From: Tachypleus tridentatus
Taxonomy: Eukaryota; Arthropoda; Merostomata; Xiphosura; Limulidae
Direction of reading: 5' to 3'
Assembly: GCF_004210375.1 (NCBI RefSeq)
Contig: NC_134837.1
Coordinates: 21,337,586-21,401,585, forward strand
DNA: 64,000 nucleotides
The translations under genes and the position numbers were made by a program. Of this stretch, positions 22,040 through 34,277 are shown piece by piece. Each line of letters begins with the position of its first letter. The stretch's first letter is position 1. The notes under the pieces are model-generated. The model had not been told where the DNA came from. It made no database searches and worked only from the letters and a program-made list of their open reading frames with translations.

Positions 22040-22431
22040 GTATGTGAGAGGTCAGCTTTTACGGTGCACGTCAGCAAACCACAAGAGTGTGTTATGTATG
22101 TTTAAACGCAAATATAAATTTACAGTTTTAATAAAACAATACTTAACATATGTACTTTAACTACGATACTAAGCTTACATTATAATTTGTGCAACCTTTT
22201 GTGAAATGTAAGGTAAAATACCCCCTGTTGCCCCTATCTGCGGGCGTCCAGGACCATAGTTTGATATGACTGGCATAGTTTTGTATATATTCGTAATAAC
22301 ATCTATTATTCATTATTCGTAATAACATTTAAAATGTTGGAAAGTTTCAGTTTTTGTAGGATTTATATTTTATAACGATATTTGAAAACGCTATTTTGGA
22401 CACTATGGAGCTGAATACCAAATTCAGGATG

Positions 22432-22668
22432 GTAATTTGATGGTCGTGGGTTCGAATCCCCGTCGCACCAAACATGCTCGCCCTTTCAGCCGTGGAGGCG
22501 TTATAGTGTGACGGTCAATCTCACTATTCGTTGAGTAGCCCAAGAGTTGGCGGTGGGTGGTGATGACTAGTTGCCTTTCCTCTAGTCTTACACTGCTAAA
22601 TTAGGGATGGCTAGCGCAGATAGCTCTCGTGTAGCTTTGTGTTAAATTCAAAACAAATCAAACCTATT
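22432..22668 (+). repeat. Thr-SINE, 5' truncated
   Basis: Starts at the B box (GGGTTCGAATCCCCGTCGCA); body and tail present. Confidence 0.88.
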
Positions 22669-22669
22669 T

Positions 22670-23741
22670 TGTAAGAGTTAATTCCCTTCAAAAATTGACT
22701 GCAGACGTGTATGATGTTTACACATGGAATGTTGTGTTTAAAGTTCTTTAACGTGATATTTACAAATAAACGTTGATACACAGGGTATTTTCACCACTAT
22801 GCCTGTCTTGAATCTTCAAGTGTCTCAGGTATGTTAATTCATTAATTGTCATCTATTCTGTTGTTTGACACCTGTTGTCATTCATCTCATCTATTCTGTT
22901 GTTTGATCCCTGTTGTCATTCATCTATAACATGCGGAATATATTGCATTAGTTTCTTATTATTTATATTTTTAATACTTGGATAGTTGTTTTAAGGATAA
23001 TTAGACGAAGCTTTAGATATGAAATAAGATAAAGTTAAGAGTTTTTGGCTTCTGAGACATCGAATGAGAAACCTTTGTAGTTAAAGCTTTTAATGTTATT
23101 TTTCTTCAGAAAACAAGCATTACTTTGCTATTATTATAGTTTACAATAGGTACATTAATGTATGTTAACTATATTATATAGGATTAGACAATTTAAGGTT
23201 TTATTATTCTAGGAAATAGTGTTACGACATTAGGTTTATTAAACATCGTAAAATCGGCTTACTACTGTTCTGAGACAGTACGATTAAGTTATTAGTTACT
23301 AAAGCTATTAAGTATGAAATTGGAACAAATAATTATCATAACTGTTCGCTCATTAAGTAGAATGATTTATTAATTTAAGACTTAAAAGTGTTGTTTTTGT
23401 TCTTTGGTATTTGTTGATAATTTAATAAGTTAGTAATTATTTAATTTGTAATTAGTTACGTGTATTAAGAAATGTGATGTCATAGTAAATAGAGAATGTT
23501 AGTTTAATGTATAAATTGTTAAGCAACTTAATTATTGTTAGTTATACTAATATTCGGGGGGTGATGTTGGAAATAGAGAGTATACACTAATCTCGTTCAA
23601 TGTGGTTAGAGGTATTTCAGCAGTAAGTTTGATGAAATCTGTGTGCGATAAATAAGGGTAGTGAGTCGTGTTTAAAAATTGTAGACTTATTTCTAGAATT
23701 TACTAAATTCAAAAAGAGACAGTACTCAAAAGCTTGTTTTT
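22670..23741. other. No gene seen
   Basis: AT-rich, with one short duplication at 22849. Confidence 0.55.
22849..22925. repeat. Short direct duplication
   Basis: CATCTATTCTGTTGTTTGA followed by cctgttgtcattcat occurs twice about 35 bases apart. Confidence 0.6.
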
Positions 23742-23974
23742 TGTTAAATTTGCATAAAGCTACACGAGGCCAATTTGCCCTAGCCGTTTCTAATTTAGCA
23801 ACGTAAGACTAGAGAAAAGACAGCATGTCATCAACCCCCACCGCCAACTATTGGAATTGACCATCACATAATAACGACCCCACGGCTGAAAGAGCGAGCA
23901 TATTTGGTATGACAGGGAATCGAATCTAACCCCCGACCCTCATATTATAAGTCGACCGTCCTAACAGCCTGGCC
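23742..23974 (-). repeat. Thr-SINE, old
   Basis: Heavily diverged, with a deletion in the body (ttttaccaacgaatagtgg missing); the head reads to TGGCC. Confidence 0.8.
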
Positions 23975-24002
23975 TAAAATAAGATATCTGAATATATGTT
24001 TA

Positions 24003-24104
24003 TAGTTAAGCACAAAGGACTATCTGTGCCATTCTCACCATGGGTATCGAAACCCGGTTTCTAGAGTTGTAAGTCAGATGAGATACCGATATCCTACTGG
24101 GGAA
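24003..24104 (-). repeat. SINE-2, diverged
   Basis: TTAAGCACAAAGGACTATCTG and TATCGAAACCCGGTTTCTAG. Abuts the LINE relic. Confidence 0.7.
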
Positions 24105-24119
24105 GGGAAAGTATAAGTA

Positions 24120-25000
24120 ATAAAAAAATAATAAAGTTTGTTGATGATATTAAACTGTGGGGATATCTAGTTGTATAGAGGATGCTGAGGCAACATAGAA
24201 TGATTTGGATCAATTGTGCAAATAATTGAAAAACGATTTTTAGTTACAGAGATGCGCAGTGACAGATGCAGGTTGTGAACCATGCATATAGCATGATTGA
24301 AGAAAAAGACCTTGAAGTCAATAGTAACCAAACCATACGAGCTATCGAAGTTGTGCTCTGTTTGGATATATAATATGTACTTATAAAAATTGATTACTAC
24401 CCATAGAGCATAATTAATCTCTCTACAATAATTTCTAGTTAGACCTCACTAGAATACTGGGTACTTATCTAAGAAAGGATACTTACTTGGCAAAAGGATT
24501 TCAGAGAAATAGCACTATCGTGATCCTAAGGACGAAAAGATTGTTTCATTATTTCATAAGGATAAGCTAAGATGTGTTAACCCTTTTTCTCTTGAGAAAA
24601 GAAAAGTAAATGCTATCTGATTGAAATTTACAATATTATCTGTAGTATCCATGGGACAAAAACCCCTATGATCTGTCATGAAGACAGACTAGGCTCCATT
24701 TAATTATCTTGTAACAGGAAAATTCACTTACAAAATAAGTTACTGTCGCTGGTAGTAGAGACGAGCACTTTACAAGGTTTTAAAATATGAAATTGATTAT
24801 TTACAGGAAAGAAACATTAAAAATGGGTTATGTATTTACTTTCTTAAAAAATGGGTTAAGTATTTACTTTCTTAAAAATAAATGTGAAAGAATAATCTTG
24901 AAAAATCAAAAGGACTGTTGTCTGTAGGTTATGTTATATATCTATGTACGAACTACAGATTTTTAGTCTATCCTTTGTATTAAAGATCATTAACATGTGT
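24120..25000 (+). pseudogene. LINE (CR1/Jockey-like) reverse transcriptase C-terminal relic
   Basis: Translation in shifting frames gives KFVDDIKLWG (catalytic F/YxDD motif) at 24135-24160, then EDAE and NDLDQL, then LEYWVLI near 24450 (family PHLEYCVQAW). LAKGFQRNST and RTKRLFHYF follow near 24500 (family LExVQRRATK). The order matches the thumb and C-terminal region of CR1/Jockey-type LINE reverse transcriptases. Stops are frequent and no 5' part is visible. Confidence 0.5.
24822..24878. repeat. 28-bp direct duplication
   Basis: AATGGGTTATGTATTTACTT and AATGGGTTAAGTATTTACTT, each followed by tcttaaaa, lie side by side within the LINE relic. Confidence 0.65.
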
Positions 25001-25439
25001 CAATGGGTACCACTCTGGTTTTCAAACACTAATGAATTATGGGTCATATAAAACATCATTAAGTAGCTTGCACTTATAGGATTAATTATAGAATTCTGGT
25101 TTTAACTTCATCTGCAGGGTAGGGCAAGTGTTAAATTATTGAACGTATCTTAAATATACTAAAGGAACAGAGAAAACGAAGTGGCTGATAGTCTATCACA
25201 TTCAATATAACACGATACGATGTCCGTGAGGGTAGAAAAACAACTACATTATGTATGCAGTTTAGACTAGTTTTGAAATTTAAAAGCAACCAAGGTGCAC
25301 ATACTTCTCTATTATTTGAAGTTAAAACTATACCATAAGACACTCAACCATTTTATACAAAACTGCGGTAAAGCAAACAGTCATATCTCAGCAACATTTA
25401 CAGCAGACTTATTTTATTCGACTATACATTAATGGTTTT
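25001..25439. other. No gene seen
   Basis: AT-rich tail of the LINE relic region; the reverse frame at 25131-25343 is unsupported. Confidence 0.5.
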
Positions 25440-25669
25440 AGTTTGTTTTGAATTTCGCGCAAAGTTACACGAGGACTATCTGCGCTAGCCGTGCCTGATT
25501 TGGCAGTGTAAGACTAGAGAGAAGGCAGCTAGTCATCACCACTCACTGCCAACTCTTGAGCTACACATTAAAACGTTCTCACGAATAAAAAGGCGAATAT
25601 GCTTAGATTCGAACCCACGACCCGCAGGTTATGAATCAAGCGTTCTAACCACCTGGACACGTTGGGCCC
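25440..25669 (-). repeat. Thr-SINE, diverged
   Basis: Tail GTTTGTTTTGAATTTCGCGC to head end TTGGGCC, with a deletion after the inner body. Confidence 0.86.
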
Positions 25670-26639
25670 ACTCGATTCTGTTCTTAATTTTAAACAAAAC
25701 AAAAGAAACTTTCCATGTCGTTATTTCAAATTTTTAAGATTTTAACTTTACACGTTTGATTCGTATGCTCACAATTCAAGCTTATCAGTTTGTTTTCAAC
25801 ATGTTTCAATGTGTCAACAAATGTGCACACTGTTGTTATTACTTCAATAAATGTGTTATGTGTAATATAAATATAGAAACATATAAACAAGTTAAACTCG
25901 GATCACATAATCTTCTCTTCTCAAAAATAAACAGCGGATCTTATATCAACATAAATTATTTTAACCCTTTAAAAGAAATACGTAATAGAAAAAAAAACAG
26001 TTTGTTAATTTTTAATATGAAGAAATCAAGTTTGGTGAAAAGTCTCTTCGGCAGATAAACTCCCAAAACAAACACTGTTGCTCTGAGCAGAATCTATTCA
26101 ATCTCAAAACTGGTGTTTTACGAATTTCCCACTTTCAAATTAAGATAAACCAGAAGGTGATAACTGCAATATCTTTCTATCTGGCGTCGAAATTTTAAGA
26201 GTTTGTATTATCAAGGGATACATTAAGCTTAGGAGCCTTTGGCTTCCCAACTGTCTTTTTTAATGGCATATCATAGGATTATTCAATGTTTACAAAAGAT
26301 AAGCTATAACAAAATATTCAAAAGTTATAATGAATAATGATTTATGTTGGAAACCAGCATTTGATTCGATAAACAGTTTCTCTGATCATAAATAGCCGTC
26401 TTAATTTTGCAATAATATAGCTGAAATATTGCTCAACCATATTATGTTTAAACCTTTAGGTGTTAGTGTCACTATTATCACTTGAGCCTCAGCAAGTAGA
26501 AAAACAAACCCAATAACAGAAAAAAAAAAACGAATGAAAAATTGTGCAACTCAGACATACTAATAGTAGGTGTCTTACTGTATCATGGCTATGTAACCAC
26601 AAACATTCGGAAACAAGCATAAAAAACGCAAAATAAAGA
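25670..26639. other. No gene seen
   Basis: Holds a 100-codon Asn/Lys-rich frame at 25756-26058 without recognisable motifs, most likely chance. Confidence 0.5.
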
Positions 26640-26965
26640 GCAAGGTTTCTTTTATTCAAAAACCGAGCACTAAAACCAAAGTTCATCAAAGGAAGGTTTA
26701 TTCTGATAACATCAACGACAGAAATACCTACAAGTATCAAGGTGATCAATGTGATAGTACTTACATTGGTAAAACGAGATGCAATGTAAGCATAAGGACC
26801 ATGACAATCTACCATCAAATACTTACAAACACAACGCAACAAATCAGCATCCAATCAACATTAACAACTTTAATATAGTGCACCAAGAATAACATTAATA
26901 GAAGTAAGATGATATAAGCATTAACAATTAGAAAACTAAAATCTAATTTAAATCAAACACAGACG
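26640..26965 (+). pseudogene. Penelope-like GIY-YIG endonuclease relic (second locus)
   Basis: Plus-strand translation gives NTYKYQGDQCDSTYIGKTRC, matching the YKxxCxxCxxxYIGKTxR core of the Penelope-like endonuclease. FNIVHQE follows, and then a decayed tail ending KSNTDVTRH, as in the family ending ...NLNQT. Several stops interrupt it. The long opposite-strand open frame here (26854-26489) is a shadow. No reverse transcriptase relic is evident upstream. Confidence 0.62.
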
Positions 26966-27967
26966 TCACCCGACATGTTTTCTACATCGGAAGAAAATGC
27001 TCACGCATTATTTCACAAAATAGAGATAGTTACTAAATTATAGCCACATAAGTGGTTGAAACTTGATAAATGTTAAATAAAAATAAATAATCTACTTTGG
27101 ACTTTTCTTTAAAATTTATAGTGGATTTTCTCTCCTCAGAACGAGAAACAGGAGAGTTTTGATCTGTCATCTTCATGAAAACTGAATAAAGATGACAAGT
27201 ATACAACTATTGCCCAAGATATTTTCTTGTAATTTTGTATGACAAGACGTCTACCACAAAATCTGAGATACATTTTTTTTGAAGTGGGTTTGTCGTCATC
27301 AAGAATCCCTTGTGTTTATTACAAGATATCAAATGTTTATTAATATGCGTTTAAGAAGTAAAATTAACGAAGTGGTTAAAAAGCAAAACATTTTATACTG
27401 AAAAGTAATCTATAATATTTTGTATATTTTGGAACGATTGAGTTTATTATTTATTAATAAATAACGTAATTTTTAAAGGAAGAAAACCCACTAGAACTTA
27501 TAAACACATAAAGGGAGAAAATGATAATAGGTAATCATAAAGACACTGACTAGAATTTAGATACAAATTAGGACAGTTCTTTAGTGACACATGTTTATCT
27601 TGACTGGAACATGAACCAGACATTGTATGACTAAGTGTATGTTTTTCTTAATGTAACAGTTGATATAAAAATTTAGTAGTAAAGAATTTTTATAAAACGT
27701 ACAATTTGAGTACTATTGTGATTTAGACACTCATTAAGATAATTTCAGATTCCCTTACGTTCAGGTTTAGCACAAAGTTCTTACGAAAAGCAACCGATCT
27801 TCATGATAAAAGTCAAACCCTTGAACTTCGGCGTTTATTTTTCTACGTCATTCTTTATATAAGAAAACAAATCTTAAAACAATATTTAGAAGTACGAAAA
27901 TATAATGTTTGCTTAAAATAAAACTAATTCTTTTTACAAACGTTTTCAGTTGTAATTTCTTTTATTC
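26966..27967. other. No gene seen
   Basis: AT-rich; probably the 3' trailer of the Penelope-like relic at its start. Confidence 0.5.
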
Positions 27968-30016
27968 TATTACTCTTTCTTTACTGTAAACATGGTATTA
28001 CTCTTTCTTTATTGTAAACATGGTATTACTTTTTCTTTACTGTAAACATGGTATTACTCTTTCTTTACTGTAAGCATGGTATTACTCTTTCTTTACTGTA
28101 AACATGGTATTACTCTTTCTTTATTGTAAACATGGTATTACTTTTCCCTTTTAAGCATGGTATTACTTTTCCTTTATAAGCATGGTATTACTTTTCCTTT
28201 ATTGTAAACATGGTATTCAGTTGTAATTTCTTTTATTCTATTACTCTTTCTTTACTGTAAACATGGTATTACTCTTTCTTTATTGTAAACATGGTATTAT
28301 TACTCTTTCTTTACTGTAAACATGGTATTACTCTTTCTTTATTGTAAACATGGTATTACTCTTTCTTTATTGTAAACATGGTATTACTTTTCCTTTGTAA
28401 GCATGGTATTACTTTTCCTTTATAAGCATGGTATTACTTTTCCTTTATTGTAAACATGGTATTACTTTTCCTTTATAAACATGGTATTACTCTTTCTTTA
28501 CTGTAAACATGGTATTACTTTTCTTTATTTATAAACATGGTATTATTTTTTCCTTTATAAACATGGTATTACTTTTCTTTATTGTAAACATGGTATTTTC
28601 CTTTATTATAAACATGGTATTACTCTTCTTTACTGTAAACATGGTATTACTCTTTCTTTATTATAAACATGGTATTACTTTCTTTATTTGGTATTCTTTT
28701 CCTTTATAAACATGGTATTACTTTTCCTTTATTGTAAACATGGTATTACTTTTCCTTTATTGTAAACATGGTATTACTTTTCCTTTATAAACATGGTTAT
28801 TACTTTCCTTTATAAACATTTTTCCTTTATTGTAAACATGGTTTTTTTCCTTTATTATAAACATGGTATTACTTTTCCTTTATGTAAACATGGTATTACT
28901 CTTTCTTTATAAACAAACATACTTTTCCTTTACTGGTTTCTTTATAAACATGGTATTACTTTTCCTTTATAAACATGGTATTACTCTTTCTTTACTGTAA
29001 ACATGGTATTACTCTTTCTTTATTGTAAACATGGTATTACTCTTTCTTTACTGTAAACATGGTATTACTCTTTCTTTATTGTAAACATGGTATTACTCTT
29101 TCTTTATTGTAAACATGGTTTACTTTTCCTTTATAAATTACTCTTTCTTTACTGTAAACATGGTATTACTTTTCCTTTATAAACATGGTATTACTTTTCC
29201 TTTATAAGCATGGTATTACTTTTCCTTTATTGTAAACATGGTATTACTTTTCCTTTATAAGCATTTATTACTTTTCCTATTAAAGCATGGTTTACTTTTC
29301 CTTTATTGTAAACATGGTATTACTTTTTCTTTATTCTAACATGGTATTACTTTTCCTTTATAAACATGATATTACTTTTCTTTTATAAACATGGTATTAC
29401 TTTTTCCTTTATTGTAAACATGGTGTTACTTTTCCTTTATTGTAAACATGGTTATTTTCCTTTATAAACATGTTATTATTTTTTTTTTTATAAGCATGGT
29501 ATTACTTTTCCTTTATTGTAAACATGGTATTATTTTTCCTTTATAATCATGGTGATTATTCTTTCTTTATTTTAAACATGGTATTACTTTTCCTTAATAA
29601 ACATGGTATTACTCTTTCTTTATTGTAAACATGGTATTTTCCTTTATAAACATTTTACTTTATATAAACATGGTATTACTTTTCCTTTATTGTAAACTTT
29701 TACTTTTCTTTATTGTAAACATGGTATTACTCTTTCTTTATTCTAAACATGGTATTACTCTTTCTTTATAAACATGGTATTACTTTTCCTTTATAAACAT
29801 GGTATTACTTTTCCTTTATTGTAAACATGGTATTACTTTTCCTTTATAAACTTTACTTTTCCTTTATTGTAAACATGGTATTACTTTTTTTTATTGTAAA
29901 CATGGTATTACTTTTCCTTTATTGTAAACATGGTATTACTCTTTCTTTATTCTAAACATGGTATTACTTTTCCTTTATAAACATGGTATTACTTTTCCTT
30001 TATTGTAAACATGGTA
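27968..30016. repeat. 2-kb minisatellite of 25-28-bp units
   Basis: Two interleaved unit types: TATTACTCTTTCTTTACTGT+aaacatgg (28 bases) and a shorter TATTACTTTTCCTTTATAAG+catgg form. About 75 copies with many small indels. TGTAAACA recurs in most long units. A direct block repeat is visible: the opening TTTTCAGTTGTAATTTCTTT at about 27945 recurs in part at 28217. Confidence 0.95.
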
Positions 30017-30613
30017 TGGTGGTGGTTTCATTGAGTGAAAATAAGAGTCCATATTGATTAAGAGCTTATTAATTTTCAAGCTCTTACTTGTTTAAAATTA
30101 ATTCTAACTTTTTTCTTAATCTCATGTATATATGTTTTAATCTTAATTGTCTTACACGCAGGTGATATGGGTTTTTTTTTCTAATTATTTATTTCAGCTT
30201 CATATGATATAAAACTATTAAAAAGTGTATTATTTTCAGGAATATTGATTTTAGGCCTGGCACTCTGTTAGTTCATCAGCGACGTTATTTGGTTAATGAA
30301 AGCTTTCTTCACAGCATGTTGGGTCAGGTCTGGAGTTAGAGTGTTAGAGTTTTATTCGCATGTTTTGTGACAAAAGAATTACGTATCAATGGTAAAAATA
30401 GACAATGCTAGGAAGTCTGTCTACTTGTAATTTATTGCTATCGTCTCGAATTTGTTGCAGTGATATCGGACCGACCACATCTTGATAATATACGAATTTG
30501 TATGGATACCAACTCCATCCATACTGTAGGAAAATTCAGAGATCTTCCATCTAAATTCAGAGATGCAGATAGCATACCTTCTTCCCAATATCCTGGATTT
30601 GTTTAAGAAAGAA
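30017..30613. other. No gene seen
   Basis: AT-rich; reverse frame at 30421-30651 unsupported. Confidence 0.5.
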
Positions 30614-30622
30614 CAGTAGCAG

Positions 30623-30742
30623 TGTTTTGAATTAAGCACAAAGCTACACAATGGGCTATCTGTGCTGTGCCTAACACGGGTATCGAGACCCGGTTTTTAG
30701 CGTTGTAAGTCCGCAGACATGCCGCTGAGCCACTGAGGGCAC
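30623..30742 (-). repeat. SINE-2 with target duplication
   Basis: CAGTAGCAG flanks both sides (30614-30622, 30743-30751). Internal GTATCGAGACCCGGTTTTTA. Confidence 0.88.
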
Positions 30743-31113
30743 CAGTAGCAGAACAGATAAGTAGAGGATGCAAAGCGTTGTTATTCCGATCACTCTACTA
30801 TATATGGAAGTTACATCGCAATGGATTTATAAAGAAATAAAATGCTACAGATATTATAATCTAGTACTTGCAGTTGTAGTAAAAAGAAAAGAAAACCAAT
30901 ATTTCTATCAAAATGGTGTTTTGGTTTCAAAATTTTATTTTGATAATCACTGTTACTATATTATAAATTTCTGTCAATGGATTTGTTTTGCATAGCCCTG
31001 CATATATCTAAATCTCCATTCATTATTCACATTTGCGTAGTAATATACCAAGCCAAATGTTGTATTCCTTTAATCTAAAAATTCCAATACATAATGCATC
31101 TTTCTTTTCATAA

Positions 31114-31397
31114 TGGCCCCTGCATGGCCAAGCGCGTAAGGCGTGCGACTCGTAATCCTAGGGTCGCGGGTTCGCGCCCGCGTCGCGCTAAACATGCTCG
31201 CCCTCCCAGCCGTGGGGGCGTATAATGTTACGGTCAATGCCACTATTCGTTGGTAAAAGAGTAGCCCAAGAGTTGGCGGTGGGTGGTGATGACTAGCTGC
31301 CTTCCCTCTAGTCTTACACTGCTAAATTAGGGACGGCTAGCACAGATAGCCCTCGAGTAGCTTTGTGCGAAATTCAAAAACAAACAAACAAAACAAA
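31114..31397 (+). repeat. Thr-SINE, young subfamily
   Basis: Target duplication CTTTTCATAA at 31104-31113 and 31398-31407. Confidence 0.95.
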
Positions 31398-31727
31398 CTT
31401 TTCATAACTTTTTAACTCTTAAGCAACGGAGTTAGAGAGGAAGAAATGGAGCTTGAAGACATGAGTCTGTTTATTGCGAATGTTACTACTTATCTACGTC
31501 ATACAACCTGAAGGCGGATCCTGGGAAAAAGACCCGCATTACAAGCATTAGTTTGGTGTATGGCACGTAGTTAAATGTATATTACTCTCAATAAGAGTAT
31601 AAGTTCTGCATACCTTTAAGAAAAATAAATTTAAATGTTCTTCCAGCTATGAATTGTTTTATTGTGAAAGTTAAAGAAATAAATGAAGGGTTGTTTTTCT
31701 CTTATATATTTACTCTATGATTTTTGT

Positions 31728-31843
31728 TTGTAACTAAACACAAAGCTACGTATTGAACTATCTGTGCTCCACTCACTACGGGTAACGAAACTCGGTGTCT
31801 TGCGTTGGAAGTCCTCAAATGTACCGCTGTGCCAGTGGGAGAC
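31728..31843 (-). repeat. SINE-2, diverged
   Basis: TAACTAAACACAAAGCTACG and GTAACGAAACTCGGTGTCTT. Confidence 0.72.
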
Positions 31844-32100
31844 TTATTGTATCCAGAAATGGGATTTTAGTCTAATTAATGTTTGTTATGTTCTAATGGA
31901 ATTAGAAACGAATCATAGCCTAAGAAAACGAAAACAAATAGAAGTTATCTTAAAGCATAAAGATGCACGTGTACTGGTGTACTACATCCAGTAGTGGAGC
32001 TTTGAGTGCTGCAAAGGGGCAGTTCGTGCTCAGCCATAAGATAAATATCCATTAATATCATATTTCTTGATGACGAGAAACCCACTTGAAATATATATGA

Positions 32101-32340
32101 ATCTCAGAACGGCTGGTATGGGTATTAACACTTTTATTGGTAAACAGAGAACAACGTTTCGACCTTCCTAGGTCATCTTCAGGTTATGAAAGAGAAAGTT
32201 TGAATGTGATCATTGACGAACACATGTCTTAGGGACGAGAGTATAAACCTTTCTTAATCTGAAAATGATCTAGGAAGGTCGAAACGTTGTTCTCTGTTTA
32301 CCAATAAAAGTGGTAATACCCATACCAGCTGTTCTGAGAT
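32101..32340. repeat. Inverted pair of Penelope-like ends
   Basis: Left arm 32101-32182 and right arm 32259-32340 are reverse complements with about 5 mismatches in 82 bases. Weaker pairing continues into the 76-base spacer. Each arm carries CTTTTATTGGTAAACAGAGA and AACAACGTTTCGACCTTCCT. The left arm, read on the minus strand, has CTGAAGA, a 5-bp stem GACCT/AGGTC, then GAAACG, a hammerhead-like core. The right arm has CTGAAAA instead. Confidence 0.6.
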
Positions 32341-33309
32341 ACAATATCATATTTAATTTCTACGCAGATGTCTCCATGATAAAATAGAATGAATTTGGAT
32401 TACAAATTATCAGTTCTGTTTATATCCATACATACCGTACACATACATATATAGGTTTTCTAACAATAAGAAAGAGAGATATATTTTTTCTTTTATTTAT
32501 CATAATGTTTTGTTCTTCGTAAGATAATCTTAAGTCTTCAGACTTATTACTGAGCTTGGGTAAACTGGATAATTGAATGTTAGACTTTTCAAAGCAATGA
32601 ATAATTTTTATAGTGAAGGTCCTTCACTAGCTACTCAATTTTGAATCTTAATAACGTGAAAACGTCCTCTCAGTGTAAAATATTTCAAGGAAGAAATATA
32701 TATATATATATTTTAAACTGCTTACTTGTTGTAGGCTTCTTATCTCCAATTGGTACATTTACCTTTCTCGATTGCGATACAGTGTACTCCACGATAAACT
32801 CATTTGATAAATTATTGGTATGGACGTTGGGTGATAAATATTTTTCCAGTAACGCACATTCTCTGTTCCATTTCCTGACAGCTATGACGCAAGTACCTTA
32901 AAATCCTAGACTTGTTACTTATTCGTTTGAAAGTGAAGGATTTGGAGATTCAACGAATATGAATAATTAATAAGCCAGCTAAATAATGATTATGTAACTT
33001 GTAATTTTAGTAAAAATAATGAGCCTTTGTACTAATTAATTATTTGCTTTAAAATATAATTTTGCTTAAAACAATCTGTCTATTACAGCTACAAGACGTG
33101 TACGTTACTCCGTAATTCAACAGAAATAAAGAAAATACTTCTTACCAAGAGTTGGAGGGATTTCTTTTCGTCGTTTCCACAATGTGTGTGTGTGTGTGTG
33201 TTTGGCTGTAATTAGTCTCAGTCTTCATTTGTTGTTCGCACATGCATGGAAATCCTGGAATGTCATGGAGTTTTGTATTCAATTCTTTCAGTACTGTGTT
33301 ACGTTTTAT
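32341..33309. other. No gene seen
   Basis: AT-rich with (TA)n and (GT)n runs; the 86-codon frame at 32641 has no recognisable motif. Confidence 0.5.
33183..33203. repeat. (GT)n microsatellite
   Basis: About ten GT units. Other short GT runs lie at 7558-7573 and 59435-59452. Confidence 0.8.
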
Positions 33310-34277
33310 AATTTATTTCGGACGAGTCTTCGATTTATTATATTACGTATGTTAACGTATTACTATTTCAAATAACCGGAAATTCTAATTTTAATTTAGA
33401 AATTAATTAAATGTTAATGTGTATCAAATTAATGTTATTTGTCAACAAGATTGATACACACAATTTTCTTTTTTCACATGTCCCACGTTGATACAGCTGT
33501 AAGTCTACAGATTTACAACGCTAAAATCAAGGGTTCGATTCTCCTCGATAGACGCAGCAAACAGCCCAATGTGGCTTTGCTTAAGAAAAACACACACATA
33601 CTCACTGTTTTGACACAAATATACGTTAATATAGAAACACGAAAACATACACTTTATGATAACGGTTATTAGTAATAGTTGTCACAAATCATGATTTATA
33701 TACAATAAATTTGCAAAGTTACAAACAATAATAAAATTTAGAACTGAATATTGATAATCGAGGTCCACGACGAGTAAATTAATTCTGAGTTAATACTGCC
33801 ACACCTCGCTTAACTTATCTAGCTTAGTTGGCTTTGCAACTGTTAGAAGTTGATTTTTCCTGTAATGAAGATATCTAATGTCCTGGTAGAAATGCTAACG
33901 TGTTTAATTCCATGAAGTTGGACTGTTTGTAATGTTCGAAATCTATAAACGTTCCTGGTCTAATTCAATAGTTTTCCGATTGATAAGCGTTAATCACAAG
34001 TGTAGCTTCCGAGGCCTACAGCACACTCACTGTAGCTGTCCAATAATATTCTTAGTTTTCTATTGATACGTCAATTTTTATTTACCAACCACGCGAATTT
34101 CTAAAAGTTTCAACAATGTTCAAGCACGCTAGCGATCTCGTAAAACAAATATTGTTGATTCTTACTCTCAAATTCCAAGAACATGTGAGACTTGTGCAAC
34201 ACATAGTCAACAATATACGTCACATGCAGAAACAAACGTAGGCATTAAAATAAATGTACAACAGTAAATCTGTTACA
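33310..34277 (-). mobile_element. LTR-like 0.8-kb element, copy C (with nested SINE-3)
   Basis: Reverse complement starts TGTAACAGATTTACTG at 34277. It shares GAATCAACAATATTTGTTTT, GCCTCGGAAGCTA, GTGTGTATCAATCTTGTTG, AATAGTAATACGTTAACAT and GACTCGTCCGAAATAAATTA with copy B. A SINE-3 copy at 33482-33598 is inserted in it. Confidence 0.65.
33482..33598 (+). repeat. SINE-3 nested in LTR-like copy C
   Basis: GTAAGTCTACAGATTTACAA, GGGTTCGATTCTCCTCGATA and TGTGGCTTTGCTTAAG, then CA-rich tail. Confidence 0.78.

Noticed and set aside
26489..26854. 121-codon reverse frame with membrane-like segments
   Set aside because: The + strand carries the endonuclease motif CDSTYIGKTR in the same place; the reverse frame is a shadow.
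28509..28709. 66-codon hydrophobic frame
   Set aside because: Read through the 2-kb minisatellite.
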